Assembly (NCBI GenBank): GCA_027452205.1
Contig: DAIDGV010000017.1
Span: 62,001 to 126,000 of the forward strand
Origin: a candidate division FCPU426 bacterium
GTDB taxonomy: Bacteria; Oederibacteriota; Muellerivitia; Muellerivitales; Muellerivitaceae
Direction: 5' to 3'
DNA length: 64,000 nt
Below the pieces are notes generated by a model. It made no database searches. It saw nothing but the letters and a program-made list of their open reading frames with translations, and had not been told where the DNA came from. A program made the position numbers and the translations under genes. This document shows, piece by piece, positions 44,216 through 53,891 of this stretch; position 1 is the stretch's first letter; each line of letters starts with the position of its first letter.

Positions 44216-46540
44216 TTGTTTCCTGTTTTTCGACAACTTCAACACTTATTTGGTCTTCTCTCGTTCATTGCGGCGTTTTTCCTGACCATTTCCGCCCAAG
44301 CCCAAACCACGGCCGATAGCCCGAAGATCTCCAGTATCAAGATCGAAGGGAATAAGAACGTTTCGACCTTGGTCATCTATGGACATATCGAAGAAAAAGA
44401 AAAGGATCCCTTCTCTTTACGTCGCGTACGCCTAGACATCCACAGCCTTTTCTCCATGGGTGATTTCAAGAACGTGACCGTGGACGCCGTTCCGGGGGAG
44501 AAGAACAACCAAATAGGCTTGATTTTCAAGGTTGAGGAACGTCCAATCGTGAAGAAGATCGATTTTGTGGGTAACAAGAAATGGGACGCCAAGAAGTTCA
44601 CCGACGACATCAAGACGGCCTTGAACAAGCCCTTTAATCAAGGCATCGTGAACCAGGATGTGGAGATCATCAAAAAGGACTACCAAGATGAAGGGTATTC
44701 CAATGTAATCGTCACCTCCGAAAACAAGGTGGATGAGTCCAAGAATACCGTGGAGGTCACCTTCCGGATTGCCGAAGGAGCCCAAATCAAGATCGGCGGT
44801 ATCGTTGTCATTGGCGCCCAGGCATTCAGTACCCAAAAGATCATCGGGCAGATGAAAGATAACCATGACGGAGATAAATACAAACCCGAAATGCTGGATT
44901 CGGATATCAAGGCCATCGAGGATTTTTATCATGACGAGGGTTATCTAAAAGCGGTTGTACTCGACTACAAAGAAAAACTTAGCTTAGAGCACAAAAAGGT
45001 TTATATCACCATTACAGTCAAGGAAGGCGTCAAGTACACAACCGGAGATATCCAGTTTCAAGGAAACATTCTTTTTGAGGATGATGAATTGATGAAAGTT
45101 CTGAACCTGAAAAAGGGAACCGTCCTCCGTAAAAAAGACTTGGACGACGGCATCAAACGTGACAAGAACCTTTATGCCGACAAGGGTTACATCTACTGTA
45201 ATGTTACTCCGAACATCCAATATGATGACGACGCCAAGAAAGCCAACATTACGGTGGTGGTCACCGAAGGGCAAATCGCTTACGTTCAGGACATCAAAAT
45301 TGTCGGCAACTACAAGACCCGTGATTATGTCATTCGTCGGGAATTGGCCATTAAGGCCGGAGATAAGTTCGAAGCCAATAAGATCCGCTATTCCTGCCAA
45401 AATCTTTATAACCTCGGTTTCTTTGATGAGGTCAACCCGGACGTTCAACCGGGCGATGCGCCAGGCAAAGAGGTGCTGGTCTTCCGTGTGAAAGAACGTA
45501 AGACAGGTTCCATCAGCGTGGGCGGCGGGTATAGCTCGGTCAATGGTTTTATCGGGGACATCAAACTGGAGGAAGCGAACCTATTCGGAAAAGGCCAAAA
45601 GGTCAATTTGGACCTTCAATTGGGTGCGCTTCAGTCCAGCATATCCGTAGGGTTTACCGAACCTTGGCTGTTCAACACGCCGACCTCTTTCAGTCTTAGT
45701 CTCTTTGATACGACTTCGATCTTTCAAACGGCCGTTCTCAATCCCGATGGAACCAACACCTTCTATAGCGAAACTCAAATCGGGGGAACGATCAGCATCG
45801 GGCGCCGATTGGACCGCTATTGGACGGTTTTTGGTGCTTATACCCTACAGAATGTCGATATCTATGGTGTCGACCCCTATTACGAAATACCGGGTACGCC
45901 CCAATATATCCAAAGCTCGGATAGCACGACCAGTAGTGTTACTCCGCGCATTGTTTATGACAGTCGTGATAACGTGTTCGATCCTAACACGGGTTGGAAA
46001 CATCAATTGTCGGTGGAATTTGCCGGCGGTCCCTTCGCTTTCGACAATAACTTCATTAAGGTCGTTGAGGATTCCAGCCATTTCGTTCCCTTGCCGCTGG
46101 ACTGGGTTTTTGGGGAACACGTGAGATTTGGTGCGGCTCAAGGCTATTCCTATGGTAACAAAGGTTACACCGACCTTCCTATCTATGAGAAATTCTTCGC
46201 GGGCGGAACGGATACGATACGGGGTTACAATGAACGTACGGTGGGCCCTCCTGCGGGTGGTAACGCTTTGTTTGTATCCAATACGGAGTTCAAACACGCC
46301 ATTGTGGGCCCTTTAAAAGGGGTCTTGTTTTTCGATGCTGGCGATGCTTGGAATAGTGTTTGGAGCTTGAACGAATCGCATATTCAATATGGAGCCGGGC
46401 TGGGTGTCCGCTTGACCATTCCAGGAACCATTATGGCCATCCGGTTAGATTATGGTTGGCCCATCGGCTCGGATCTTTCCACCTACTATGCGGCGCCGCC
46501 CGGCGGTGTGCTGCATTTCAACCTGGGGAACCTTTTCTAA
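44216..46540 (+). CDS. bamA: Outer-membrane protein assembly factor BamA (Omp85)
   Basis: This is the core of the machinery that folds barrels into the outer membrane (774 aa). A signal peptide (FGLLSFIAAFFLTISAQA) is followed by five POTRA domains starting at about residues 33, 105, 186, 270 and 350. A 16-strand barrel follows, with IRGYNERTVGPPAGG, the loop-6 RGY motif. I prefer TTG 44216, six bases after AGAGGA and giving a compact signal peptide; TTG 44159 gives 19 extra residues. It follows tamB. Confidence 0.93.
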   Translation: MFPVFRQLQHLFGLLSFIAAFFLTISAQAQTTADSPKISSIKIEGNKNVSTLVIYGHIEEKEKDPFSLRRVRLDIHSLFSMGDFKNVTVDAVPGEKNNQIGLIFKVEERPIVKKIDFVGNKKWDAKKFTDDIKTALNKPFNQGIVNQDVEIIKKDYQDEGYSNVIVTSENKVDESKNTVEVTFRIAEGAQIKIGGIVVIGAQAFSTQKIIGQMKDNHDGDKYKPEMLDSDIKAIEDFYHDEGYLKAVVLDYKEKLSLEHKKVYITITVKEGVKYTTGDIQFQGNILFEDDELMKVLNLKKGTVLRKKDLDDGIKRDKNLYADKGYIYCNVTPNIQYDDDAKKANITVVVTEGQIAYVQDIKIVGNYKTRDYVIRRELAIKAGDKFEANKIRYSCQNLYNLGFFDEVNPDVQPGDAPGKEVLVFRVKERKTGSISVGGGYSSVNGFIGDIKLEEANLFGKGQKVNLDLQLGALQSSISVGFTEPWLFNTPTSFSLSLFDTTSIFQTAVLNPDGTNTFYSETQIGGTISIGRRLDRYWTVFGAYTLQNVDIYGVDPYYEIPGTPQYIQSSDSTTSSVTPRIVYDSRDNVFDPNTGWKHQLSVEFAGGPFAFDNNFIKVVEDSSHFVPLPLDWVFGEHVRFGAAQGYSYGNKGYTDLPIYEKFFAGGTDTIRGYNERTVGPPAGGNALFVSNTEFKHAIVGPLKGVLFFDAGDAWNSVWSLNESHIQYGAGLGVRLTIPGTIMAIRLDYGWPIGSDLSTYYAAPPGGVLHFNLGNLF

Positions 46541-46577
46541 AAGTCCGTGGCTGCCGTTGCGGCCGATCGAAGAACCT

Positions 46578-47354
46578 ATGCGCATTCTCTTAACCAATGA
46601 CGATGGCATTGACGCTCCAGGGTTCAAGGCACTCTATGAGGCCGTGAAACCCTTTGGCGAGGTCGCGGTGTCGGCACCGGATCAACAGGCCAGCGCAACC
46701 GGGCATTCCATTTCCCTCAATGCACCCTTTAAAGTGCAACAAGTCCTATCTTTCGGTACCGAACATGCCTACCGGGTTTCCAGTACACCGGCGGATTGCG
46801 TCCGTATCGCGGTGTTGAAACTACTCCCTTGGACGCCGGATTTGGTCATTTCAGGCATCAATCAAGGCGCCAATTATGGGACGTTGATCCTTTATTCAGG
46901 TACGGTAGCAGCAGCGGCGGAAGCGGTGGTCTTAGGCATTCCGGCAATGGCTATTTCCTTGACCAGTCATGTTTATAAGGATTTCACCACCAGTGCAGCT
47001 TTTGTCGCTCAGTTGACCCAATGGGTCGAGCAAAAAGGCCTGGAACCGGGAATGCTGCTCAATGTAAATGTCCCCCCACTGAGCAAGGCACAGATCAAAG
47101 GGGTTGCCTTGACCCATCAAGGAAAGTTCCGTCATGTGGATGACCTGGAGCCCCATAAAGACATGGCCGGACATTTTGCCTATGTATTGGACAGTCCTAC
47201 AGCCAAAGTGGAAGAACACCCTGATTCGGACGTTGCTAAGGTGCAAGAGGGTTATATTTCGGTCACGCCACTCCATTTGGACCTGACGGCCCGTCATCAC
47301 TGGACGCCGCTGAGCAAATGGCCTTGGAACGATAAAGAATGGACCCGGTCGTGA
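46578..47354 (+). CDS. surE: 5'/3'-nucleotidase SurE
   Basis: This metal-dependent nucleotide/exopolyphosphate phosphatase (258 aa) has LTNDDGIDAPG at the N-terminus, with the metal-binding DD, APDQQASATGHSIS, TPADCVRIA, and SGINQGANYGTLILYSGTVAAA (residues about 93-114). The start is ATG 46578; the longer upstream frame overlaps bamA and is not SurE-like. Its last 16 bases overlap the following gene. Confidence 0.95.
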   Translation: MRILLTNDDGIDAPGFKALYEAVKPFGEVAVSAPDQQASATGHSISLNAPFKVQQVLSFGTEHAYRVSSTPADCVRIAVLKLLPWTPDLVISGINQGANYGTLILYSGTVAAAAEAVVLGIPAMAISLTSHVYKDFTTSAAFVAQLTQWVEQKGLEPGMLLNVNVPPLSKAQIKGVALTHQGKFRHVDDLEPHKDMAGHFAYVLDSPTAKVEEHPDSDVAKVQEGYISVTPLHLDLTARHHWTPLSKWPWNDKEWTRS

Positions 47355-47605
47355 CGGACAACGACCTTGTTCAGAGAAAAGTCGAACAGGCGGTCCTTGA
47401 GATCGACAAGATTTTACGCACGAACGAGATTCATATCGAACTTTTGGGTATAGACCCCGCGGGAGTCGTTCGAGTGCTAGTTTCGGGTGATTGTCCGACT
47501 TGTGGGAACTCGATGATGACCTTGGAACGGGGTATCGAGCGGATGATCCGAGAACAAGTTCCGGAAGTGAAACAAGTCGTCATTTCGCGTCCGCTAGCCT
47601 CGTAA
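47339..47605 (+). CDS. NifU-like C-terminal-domain protein
   Basis: This 88-aa protein matches the NifU C-terminal (Nfu) domain. It has an N-terminal helix (VEQAVLEIDKIL), a strand with VRVLVSGDCPTCGNSMMTLERGIERMI around the CxxC at residues 52 and 55, and the end VPEVKQVV. Nfu domains hold a transient [4Fe-4S] cluster between two protomers for delivery to targets, which here could include complex I and PurF. It overlaps surE by 16 bases, pointing to coupled translation. Confidence 0.82.
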   Translation: MDPVVTDNDLVQRKVEQAVLEIDKILRTNEIHIELLGIDPAGVVRVLVSGDCPTCGNSMMTLERGIERMIREQVPEVKQVVISRPLAS

Positions 47606-47631
47606 AGAGCGGAAATTTCCGGGTTTTTCAT

Positions 47632-47660
47632 TTGTGTAAACTTTCAAATTTTTTTATACT
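47632..47660 (+). promoter_or_regulatory. Candidate promoter of the purine operon
   Basis: TTGTGT (47632-47637), a 17-base T-rich spacer and TATACT (47655-47660) lie in the AT-rich gap before purB. A transcript would have a leader of about 130 nt before the purB start at 47798; I see no recognisable riboswitch in it. Confidence 0.45.
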
Positions 47661-47797
47661 GTTGTCGTTTTCCTCGTTGTTTTCCTTATCTTCGCTCAAA
47701 CAGTTGAACCTCGTTGAATGGTTGCAGTTAGCAAGTGAGCCACTTCGGTTTTGCCCCTGGCAAAGCTGTTGGGACTATATTTTCTTTGGGGGTTTCC

Positions 47798-49093
47798 TTG
47801 ATCGCGCGATACACCTTGAAGTCGATGGGCGACATCTGGTCCGAGCAGGCGAAGTATGACGCCTGGCTCAAGGTGGAAGTGGCCGCATGCGAAGCTTGGG
47901 CCAAGTTGGGCCGTATCCCCAAAAAAGACCTAGCTATCATCAAAAAAAAGGCCAAGTTCTCCGTCAAACGCATCGAAGCCATTGAGGAAAAAACCAATCA
48001 CGATCTGATCGCTTTTTTAACGGCTGTGGCCGAAAACGTGGGTCCCTCGTCCCGTTTCATTCATTTGGGCATGACCTCCACCGATGTGGTGGATACGGCC
48101 CAAGCCATCCAGTTGACCAATAGCGCAGACCTACTTTTGAGCTGCCTGGACCGCTTGGCCCAAGTCATCAAGAAACAAGCAAAGGTTCACCGTTACACCA
48201 TGATGATCGGCCGCACCCATGGGGTGCACGCCGAACCTGTCACCTTTGGCCTCAAGATGGCCCTTTGGTACGACGAGACCCTGCGCAATATTGAACGGTT
48301 AAAACAAGCCCGGGAGCATATCGCGGTGGGGATGATCTCTGGCGCGGTGGGGACCTTCGCTAATATTGACCCTCGGGTCGAACAACATGTCTGCAAATTA
48401 CTGGGGATCAAACCGGCGCCGGTCTCGACCCAAACCCTTCAACGGGACCGTCACGCCTATTTTATGTCGGTCCTAGCGGTCATTGCTTCATCCCTTGAAA
48501 AATTCGGCACGGAATTGCGCAACCTGCAACGCACGGAAATATTGGAAGTTGAGGAGTATTTCGCCGAGGGCCAAAAGGGCTCCTCGGCCATGCCGCACAA
48601 GCGTAACCCCCTAACCAGCGAACGAGTGGTGGGTCTGGCCCGGGTGGTCCGCAGCTATGCCATTGCCGCCCAAGAGAATGTGGCCCTTTGGCATGAGCGG
48701 GATATCACCCATTCTTCCGCCGAACGGGTCATTTTTCCGGATGCGACGATTCTTCTGCACTACATGCTGGAAAAGTTCATCAATGTTGTCGAAAAGATGA
48801 ACGTTTATCCCGCTCGGATGAAACGGAATATTCAATTGACCCGGGGGCTGGTTTCCTCTCAACAGGTGCTTTTGGCCTTGGTGGGGAAGGGTTTTACCCG
48901 GGAACAAGCCTATGCCATTGTCCAAAAAAATGCCCTGAATGCCTGGAAAAATGAACTGAATTTCCGAGAACTGATCCAAGCGGACCCGCAGGTCATTCGT
49001 AGCCTTACGGCCGCTGAAATTGAAAAATGTTTCGATCTTTCTTATCACTTGAAGAACGTGGATTACATCTTTAAACGCGCTGGGATCAACTAA
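47798..49093 (+). CDS. purB: Adenylosuccinate lyase
   Basis: This enzyme cleaves SAICAR and adenylosuccinate, releasing fumarate (431 aa). LIARYTLKSMGDIWSE is the normal beginning. HLGMTSTDVVDTAQA, GRTHGVHAEPVTFG and the catalytic flexible loop GQKGSSAMPHKRNP are visible. I choose TTG 47798, preceded by a G-run, because the in-frame GTG at 47735 would add 21 residues unlike the family. It heads the purine gene group; purS follows after 10 bases. Confidence 0.95.
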   Translation: MIARYTLKSMGDIWSEQAKYDAWLKVEVAACEAWAKLGRIPKKDLAIIKKKAKFSVKRIEAIEEKTNHDLIAFLTAVAENVGPSSRFIHLGMTSTDVVDTAQAIQLTNSADLLLSCLDRLAQVIKKQAKVHRYTMMIGRTHGVHAEPVTFGLKMALWYDETLRNIERLKQAREHIAVGMISGAVGTFANIDPRVEQHVCKLLGIKPAPVSTQTLQRDRHAYFMSVLAVIASSLEKFGTELRNLQRTEILEVEEYFAEGQKGSSAMPHKRNPLTSERVVGLARVVRSYAIAAQENVALWHERDITHSSAERVIFPDATILLHYMLEKFINVVEKMNVYPARMKRNIQLTRGLVSSQQVLLALVGKGFTREQAYAIVQKNALNAWKNELNFRELIQADPQVIRSLTAAEIEKCFDLSYHLKNVDYIFKRAGIN

Positions 49094-49103
49094 AGGAGCG
49101 GCT

Positions 49104-49358
49104 ATGGCTTGGCATGTCAGTGTTTATGTGACGTTGAAACCCTCGGTCATGGATCCCCAAGGCGCCACGGTGCAGCGAGCGCTCAATCAAATGGGATATA
49201 CCCATGTGACAGGCGTAAGGGTGGGCAAGTTCACGGAACTGGAATTCGACGGGTCCTTGTCGGAGATGGACGTGAAGAAGCAGGCGGATGAGATCTGTGA
49301 CAAGTTACTGGCCAATCCAAATACTGAATCCTATCGTTTTACTGTGGAGAAGAAATGA
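49104..49358 (+). CDS. purS: Phosphoribosylformylglycinamidine synthase subunit PurS
   Basis: This is a small structural subunit (84 aa) that bridges PurQ and PurL of the three-part FGAM synthase. [20 protein letters not shown] and [13 protein letters not shown] are family motifs. A near-perfect AAAGGAG precedes the ATG. Its presence shows the Gram-positive/archaeal-type split enzyme rather than the fused large PurL. ATGA overlap with purQ. Confidence 0.95.
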   Translation: MAWHVSVYVTLKPSVMDPQGATVQRALNQMGYTHVTGVRVGKFTELEFDGSLSEMDVKKQADEICDKLLANPNTESYRFTVEKK

Positions 49359-50062
49359 GATTTTCCGTCACCGTATTCCCGGGATCCAACTGCGATCACG
49401 ACTGCGAATATGTCCTCCGGGATGTTGAAAAGCAGGATGTTCAGATGATCTGGCATAAGGACACGGATCTTAAGAATCCGGATTGTGTGGTGGTGCCAGG
49501 GGGGTTCTCTTACGGCGACTATCTCCGTACCGGGGCTATCGCCCGGTTTTCGCCGGTCATGAAATCCGTAGCCGACTTTGCCGCCAAAGGCGGCTTGGTC
49601 ATCGGTATCTGCAATGGGTTCCAGATCCTTTGCGAAGCAGGGCTCCTTCCCGGAGCCTTGATCCGTAACAAAGGCCTCAAGTTCATCTGCCAGAATGTCT
49701 ATATCCGAGTCGAGAACAACCAAACGCCCTTCACGAACGCTTGCAAAGTGGGACAAACTCTCAAAATTCCTATTGCCCATGGCGAAGGGAACTATTTTAT
49801 CGACGCCGAAGGGTTGAAGAGTCTCAAGGACAACAACCAAATAATCGTGCGCTATTGCGATGAAAAAGGGAATGTGACCCCGGAAGCGAACCCGAACGGA
49901 TCGCTAGAAAATATCGCGGGTATCTGCAACGTGAACCGCAACGTGTTTGGTCTGATGCCGCATCCGGATCGCTCCGGTGAGGACATTTTGGGTAGCCACG
50001 ACGGCCATTTGATCTGGCAGTCCATCCTTGCGGCTAAAGTAGGTGCCAAGTGTGCCGATTAA
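49355..50062 (+). CDS. purQ: Phosphoribosylformylglycinamidine synthase subunit PurQ (glutaminase)
   Basis: This glutamine amidotransferase subunit (235 aa) supplies ammonia to Pur[19 protein letters not shown] and the nucleophile Cys at residue 86 in GICNGFQIL are visible. The catalytic His/Glu pair is in [10 protein letters not shown]. It overlaps purS by four bases. A 73-base gap with a hairpin separates it from purL. Confidence 0.96.
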   Translation: MRFSVTVFPGSNCDHDCEYVLRDVEKQDVQMIWHKDTDLKNPDCVVVPGGFSYGDYLRTGAIARFSPVMKSVADFAAKGGLVIGICNGFQILCEAGLLPGALIRNKGLKFICQNVYIRVENNQTPFTNACKVGQTLKIPIAHGEGNYFIDAEGLKSLKDNNQIIVRYCDEKGNVTPEANPNGSLENIAGICNVNRNVFGLMPHPDRSGEDILGSHDGHLIWQSILAAKVGAKCAD

Positions 50063-50094
50063 CCTTTATAAAACAAATCGTGGTAATCGGTACT

Positions 50095-50137
50095 ATGCCG
50101 ACTTCCGTTAAAAAGATTTTAAAAGGAAGGTCGGCAT
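50095..50137 (+). promoter_or_regulatory. Hairpin covering the purL ribosome binding site and start codon
   Basis: ATGCCGACTTCC (50095-50106) is complementary to GGAAGGTCGGCAT (50125-50137) with a single bulged G. The 18-base A/T-rich loop runs from 50107 to 50124. The 3' arm contains the Shine-Dalgarno GGAAGG and the first two bases of the purL ATG at 50136. In the folded form initiation would be blocked, so this may control purL translation. Confidence 0.6.
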
Positions 50138-52367
50138 GAGCTCTTCCATTATGGATGTCGAAGTGACGCCGAAAGTCGTCAAAGAGCACGGCCTTAAGCC
50201 CGAAGAATATGACCATATCGTCAAGATCCTGGGTCGAAAGCCCAATATCACTGAGTTAGGCCTCTATTCGGTCATGTGGAGTGAGCATTGTGGTTATAAG
50301 CATTCCCGTGCCCTGCTTAAGACGCTGCCGACCAAGGGCGACAAGGTGCTGCAAGGCCCCGGTGAGAACGCAGGTATCATGGATATCGGTGAAGGTTGGG
50401 CGGTGGCCTTTAAAGTGGAATCGCACAATCACCCCTCGGCGATCGAGCCTTACCAAGGCGCGGCGACCGGCGTCGGTGGCATTCTGCGTGATATTTTCAC
50501 CATGGGAGCCCGTCCGGTCGCCAATTTGAACTCTCTTCGTTTCGGTCCTTTGACTGATCCCAAAGTGAAACGCCTTTTTGCCGGTGTGGTGCATGGCATC
50601 GCTGATTACGGCAATTGCATGGGAATCCCTACGGTGGCCGGGGAAGTGGTGTTCGATGACAGCTATAGTGAAAATTGCCTCGTCAACGCTATGTCGGTGG
50701 GCCTGCTCAAGCACGATCAGATCATCCGGGGGAAAGCTACCGGTGTTGGGAACGCGGTCATCTACATCGGCGCGACCACAGGCCGCGATGGTATTCATGG
50801 CGCTACTTTCGCCTCGACTGAAATCACGGACGAATCCACTGAAAAACGCAGCGCTGTTCAAGTGGCCGATCCCTTCATGGAAAAGTTGTTGATGGAAGCC
50901 ACGTTGGAGTTGATCCATGGCGACTTATTGGTGGGTATCCAGGATATGGGCGCGGCAGGATTGACCTGCTCGACCTGTGAGATGGCCAGTCGCGGAGGCG
51001 CGGGTATCGAGATCGACGTGGCCAAGGTGCCTCAGCGTGAAAAGGGTATGACGCCCTACGAGATCCTCCTTTCCGAATCGCAAGAACGCATGCTTTTGGT
51101 GGCAAAGCCGGGTTGCGAGCAAAAAGTGCACGATGTTTTGGCCAAGTGGGATTTGCATGCCGCGACCATAGGCGTGGTTACGGACACAGGTAGAATGATC
51201 GTGAAAGAAAATGGGAAGTTGGTTGCTGACGTCCCGGCGGATTCCTTGACCGAGGCTCCGGTCTATCATCCGGCCAAGAGCGAACCGGCCATCTTAAAAG
51301 AATACAAAAAGTTCGACGAAGCCACTGTGGCGGTACCAAAGGACTTGAACGAAGTCCTCGAAAAACTTATGGCGGATCCGACTATTGCCAGTAAACGCTG
51401 GGTCTATCGTCAGTATGACCACATGGTCCGCTCCAATACGCTGATTCGTCCCGGGTCGGATGCTGCGGTCATTCGCGTTAAGGGGACGCAATTGGGCTTG
51501 GCCATGACCATTGATGGATTGGGGTCGTATTGCGCTTTGGATCCTTATGAAGGGGCCAAGATCGTTGTGGCCGAAGCGGCCCGAAACATCGCTTGTTCCG
51601 GTGCCCAAGCCATTGGCATGACCGATTGCCTCAACTTTGGGAATCCGGAAAAGCCCGAGGTTTATTATTACTTTGACCGCGTGATTGCCGGTTTGGGCGA
51701 CGCTTGCCGTGCTTTCGGCATCCCCATTACGGGCGGCAACGTCTCGCTTTACAACGAGAACCCTACGGGCGCCATTGACCCCACTCCTATTGTGGGAATG
51801 ATGGGACTTTTCCAGAATGTGGAAAATCGGGTCACTCAATGGTTCAAGAAGGAAGGGGACTTTATCTATCTTTTAGGCGAGATAGGCCAATCCATTGGGG
51901 GAAGTCGTTACCTCAAGGTGACTCATGGAAAAAAGACGGGGTTGTGTCCTACATTGAATCTCGAAACCGAATTGAAATTACACAAGTCGCTTAAGGCCCT
52001 GGCTGAATCCCATCTGATTCAAAGCGCCCATGATTGCTCCGATGGTGGTTTCGCGGTAGCCCTGGCTGAAAGCTGTTTCACTGGGGTGACCCACGAGGCA
52101 CAGGTCTTGGGGGCTACGGTCACTTTGCTGGGAACCGGGCGGGTGGATGCCAGGTTGTTTGGTGAGGCCCAGTCCCGGGTCATTGTTTCGGTCAAGCCGA
52201 GCGATGCCGTGAAGTTCGAGGAAATAGTGAAGAAAAATGGCGTTCCGGTCGAAAGGATCGGAGTGGTGGGTGGGGCGGAGATGGTGATCGGTTCGGAAGT
52301 GAAGCTGCCGGTCGTGAAGTTGGCGGATCTGTTCTTTACCAGCATTGAAAAGACGATGGCGTTATAA
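50136..52367 (+). CDS. purL: Phosphoribosylformylglycinamidine synthase subunit PurL
   Basis: This is the synthetase subunit (743 aa, small-PurL type) that converts FGAR to FGAM with ATP and ammonia. [15 protein letters not shown], the ATP-site [35 protein letters not shown] and [17 protein letters not shown] are visible. Both halves of the internally duplicated fold are complete. AAAAGGAAGG precedes the ATG but lies in a hairpin. It is followed after 17 bases by purF. Confidence 0.97.
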   Translation: MSSSIMDVEVTPKVVKEHGLKPEEYDHIVKILGRKPNITELGLYSVMWSEHCGYKHSRALLKTLPTKGDKVLQGPGENAGIMDIGEGWAVAFKVESHNHPSAIEPYQGAATGVGGILRDIFTMGARPVANLNSLRFGPLTDPKVKRLFAGVVHGIADYGNCMGIPTVAGEVVFDDSYSENCLVNAMSVGLLKHDQIIRGKATGVGNAVIYIGATTGRDGIHGATFASTEITDESTEKRSAVQVADPFMEKLLMEATLELIHGDLLVGIQDMGAAGLTCSTCEMASRGGAGIEIDVAKVPQREKGMTPYEILLSESQERMLLVAKPGCEQKVHDVLAKWDLHAATIGVVTDTGRMIVKENGKLVADVPADSLTEAPVYHPAKSEPAILKEYKKFDEATVAVPKDLNEVLEKLMADPTIASKRWVYRQYDHMVRSNTLIRPGSDAAVIRVKGTQLGLAMTIDGLGSYCALDPYEGAKIVVAEAARNIACSGAQAIGMTDCLNFGNPEKPEVYYYFDRVIAGLGDACRAFGIPITGGNVSLYNENPTGAIDPTPIVGMMGLFQNVENRVTQWFKKEGDFIYLLGEIGQSIGGSRYLKVTHGKKTGLCPTLNLETELKLHKSLKALAESHLIQSAHDCSDGGFAVALAESCFTGVTHEAQVLGATVTLLGTGRVDARLFGEAQSRVIVSVKPSDAVKFEEIVKKNGVPVERIGVVGGAEMVIGSEVKLPVVKLADLFFTSIEKTMAL

Positions 52368-52384
52368 ACGCGGAGGAAGAAAAC

Positions 52385-53797
52385 TTGGAGCATTGGCTCG
52401 ACGACGATAAACCCCATGATCAGTGCGGCGTCTTTGGAATCTATAATCATCCAGAGGCGGCCAAGATCACTTATCTGGGCCTTCATTCGCTCCAACATCG
52501 TGGTCAAGAGTCCGCTGGTATTTGCACGATGGAGAACGGCCACCTCTATAACTATAAACGCATGGGGTTGGTCGCGGACATTTTCAATGAAGAGGCCTTT
52601 AAAGAACTGCCGGGCAAGACCGCTATTGGCCATGTGCGCTATTCGACCACGGGTTCCAGCCAGGTCCGTAACGCCCAGCCGATCGCCGTTGAATATGCCC
52701 AAGGGTCCATGGCTTTGGCCCACAACGGTAACTTGGTCAATGCCCGCCGTATCCGAGACGAACTCGAGGCCCGCGGGTCCATTTTTTCGACCACCATCGA
52801 TTCCGAAGTCATTGTCCATCTGATCGCTCGGTCTTCGGCTCATACCCTCATTGAAGCCATGATCGATTCGCTCAAAAAAGTTCGCGGCGCTTATTCGCTC
52901 CTTATCCTTTCGGACGATGGTCTGTTCGGTATGCGGGATCCCTATGGCTTTCGCCCCCTTTGTTTGGGTAAGTTGGGTGATTCTTGGGTCCTTGCCAGCG
53001 AGACCTGCGCTTTCGATATCGTTGACGCCAAATATATCCGCGATGTGGAACCGGGTGAGATCGTATTGATCAACGAGAATGGCCTGGTTTCGATCAAGCC
53101 ATTCGACAAAACAGCCAGCGCCATGTGCATCTTTGAGCACATCTATTTTGCCCGCCCCGATTCCCGCATCTACAACACCAGTGTCCAGAAGGTTCGAAAA
53201 GAGTTGGGGCGCATCTTGGCGGAAGAACATCCCGTCGACGCGGACGTAGTCGTCCCCATTCCGGATTCGGCCAATATGGCGGCCACGGGTTACGCCGAGA
53301 AGTCCGGTATTCCTTATGAAATGGGACTTATCCGCAATCACTATGTGGGCAGGACGTTCATTGAGCCGGACCAGGCTATCCGTGACTTTGGGGCCAGGCT
53401 CAAGTACAACGCGGTCAAGGAATCGATGGAAGGACAACGGGTCATTTTGATCGACGATTCTATCGTGCGCGGGACCACCATGAGGAAAATTGTGAAGATG
53501 ATCCGTAACGTAGGCGCCAAGGAAGTTCATTTGCGCATCACCTCGCCGCCGATCATCTCCCCATGCTTTTACGGCATGGATTTTCCGAGTCGCAAAGAGT
53601 TGATCGCCGCTACGCATACGTTGGACGAGATCAAAACCTATCTGCGCGTCGATAGTTTGGACTATCTTTCAGTGGATGGCATGATCAAGGCGGTCAAAGG
53701 TAAGTCGAACGAGCATTGCACAGCCTGCTTTACGGCTAATTATCCGGTGCCGTTCGACATGGAAACGGAAAAGTACAGCATGGAGCCGAAGTGCTGA
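52385..53797 (+). CDS. purF: Amidophosphoribosyltransferase, Bacillus-type with iron-sulfur ligands
   Basis: This is the first committed enzyme of purine synthesis: PRPP plus glutamine gives phosphoribosylamine (470 aa). A 13-residue propeptide precedes the nucleophile Cys in DQCGVFGIYNH. The PRPP loop is RVILIDDSIVRGTTM. Four cysteines in MCIFEHIYFARPDS, SPCFYGMDF and HCTACFT match the [4Fe-4S] ligands of Bacillus PurF, so this is the cluster-containing, oxygen-sensitive form. The TTG start follows GAGGAAG. A terminator follows. Confidence 0.96.
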   Translation: MEHWLDDDKPHDQCGVFGIYNHPEAAKITYLGLHSLQHRGQESAGICTMENGHLYNYKRMGLVADIFNEEAFKELPGKTAIGHVRYSTTGSSQVRNAQPIAVEYAQGSMALAHNGNLVNARRIRDELEARGSIFSTTIDSEVIVHLIARSSAHTLIEAMIDSLKKVRGAYSLLILSDDGLFGMRDPYGFRPLCLGKLGDSWVLASETCAFDIVDAKYIRDVEPGEIVLINENGLVSIKPFDKTASAMCIFEHIYFARPDSRIYNTSVQKVRKELGRILAEEHPVDADVVVPIPDSANMAATGYAEKSGIPYEMGLIRNHYVGRTFIEPDQAIRDFGARLKYNAVKESMEGQRVILIDDSIVRGTTMRKIVKMIRNVGAKEVHLRITSPPIISPCFYGMDFPSRKELIAATHTLDEIKTYLRVDSLDYLSVDGMIKAVKGKSNEHCTACFTANYPVPFDMETEKYSMEPKC

Positions 53798-53832
53798 AGC
53801 TGGACCTGAAAATGAACGTTATTTGAGCAATA

Positions 53833-53861
53833 AAGGGGTGCCAAAAGGCGCCCCTTTTTTT
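53833..53861 (+). terminator. Rho-independent terminator after purF
   Basis: AAGGGGTGCC (53833-53842) pairs with GGCGCCCCTT (53847-53856) around an AAAA loop, with one G-U pair, followed by a T-run. It lies 35 bases after the purF stop. Confidence 0.9.
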
Positions 53862-53891
53862 ATTCTATGTTGAGTTATCCAGGGAGGGTTT

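Noticed and set aside
47661-47797. Purine or other known riboswitch in the purB leader
   Set aside because: I could not draw the conserved junctions of the purine, PreQ1 or ZTP classes; only a five-pair AAGTG/CACTT hairpin is evident.
52019-53617. A 532-codon open frame on the minus strand opposite purL and purF
   Set aside because: Two clear plus-strand purine genes occupy the region, and the antisense translation has no domain or composition of a real protein.
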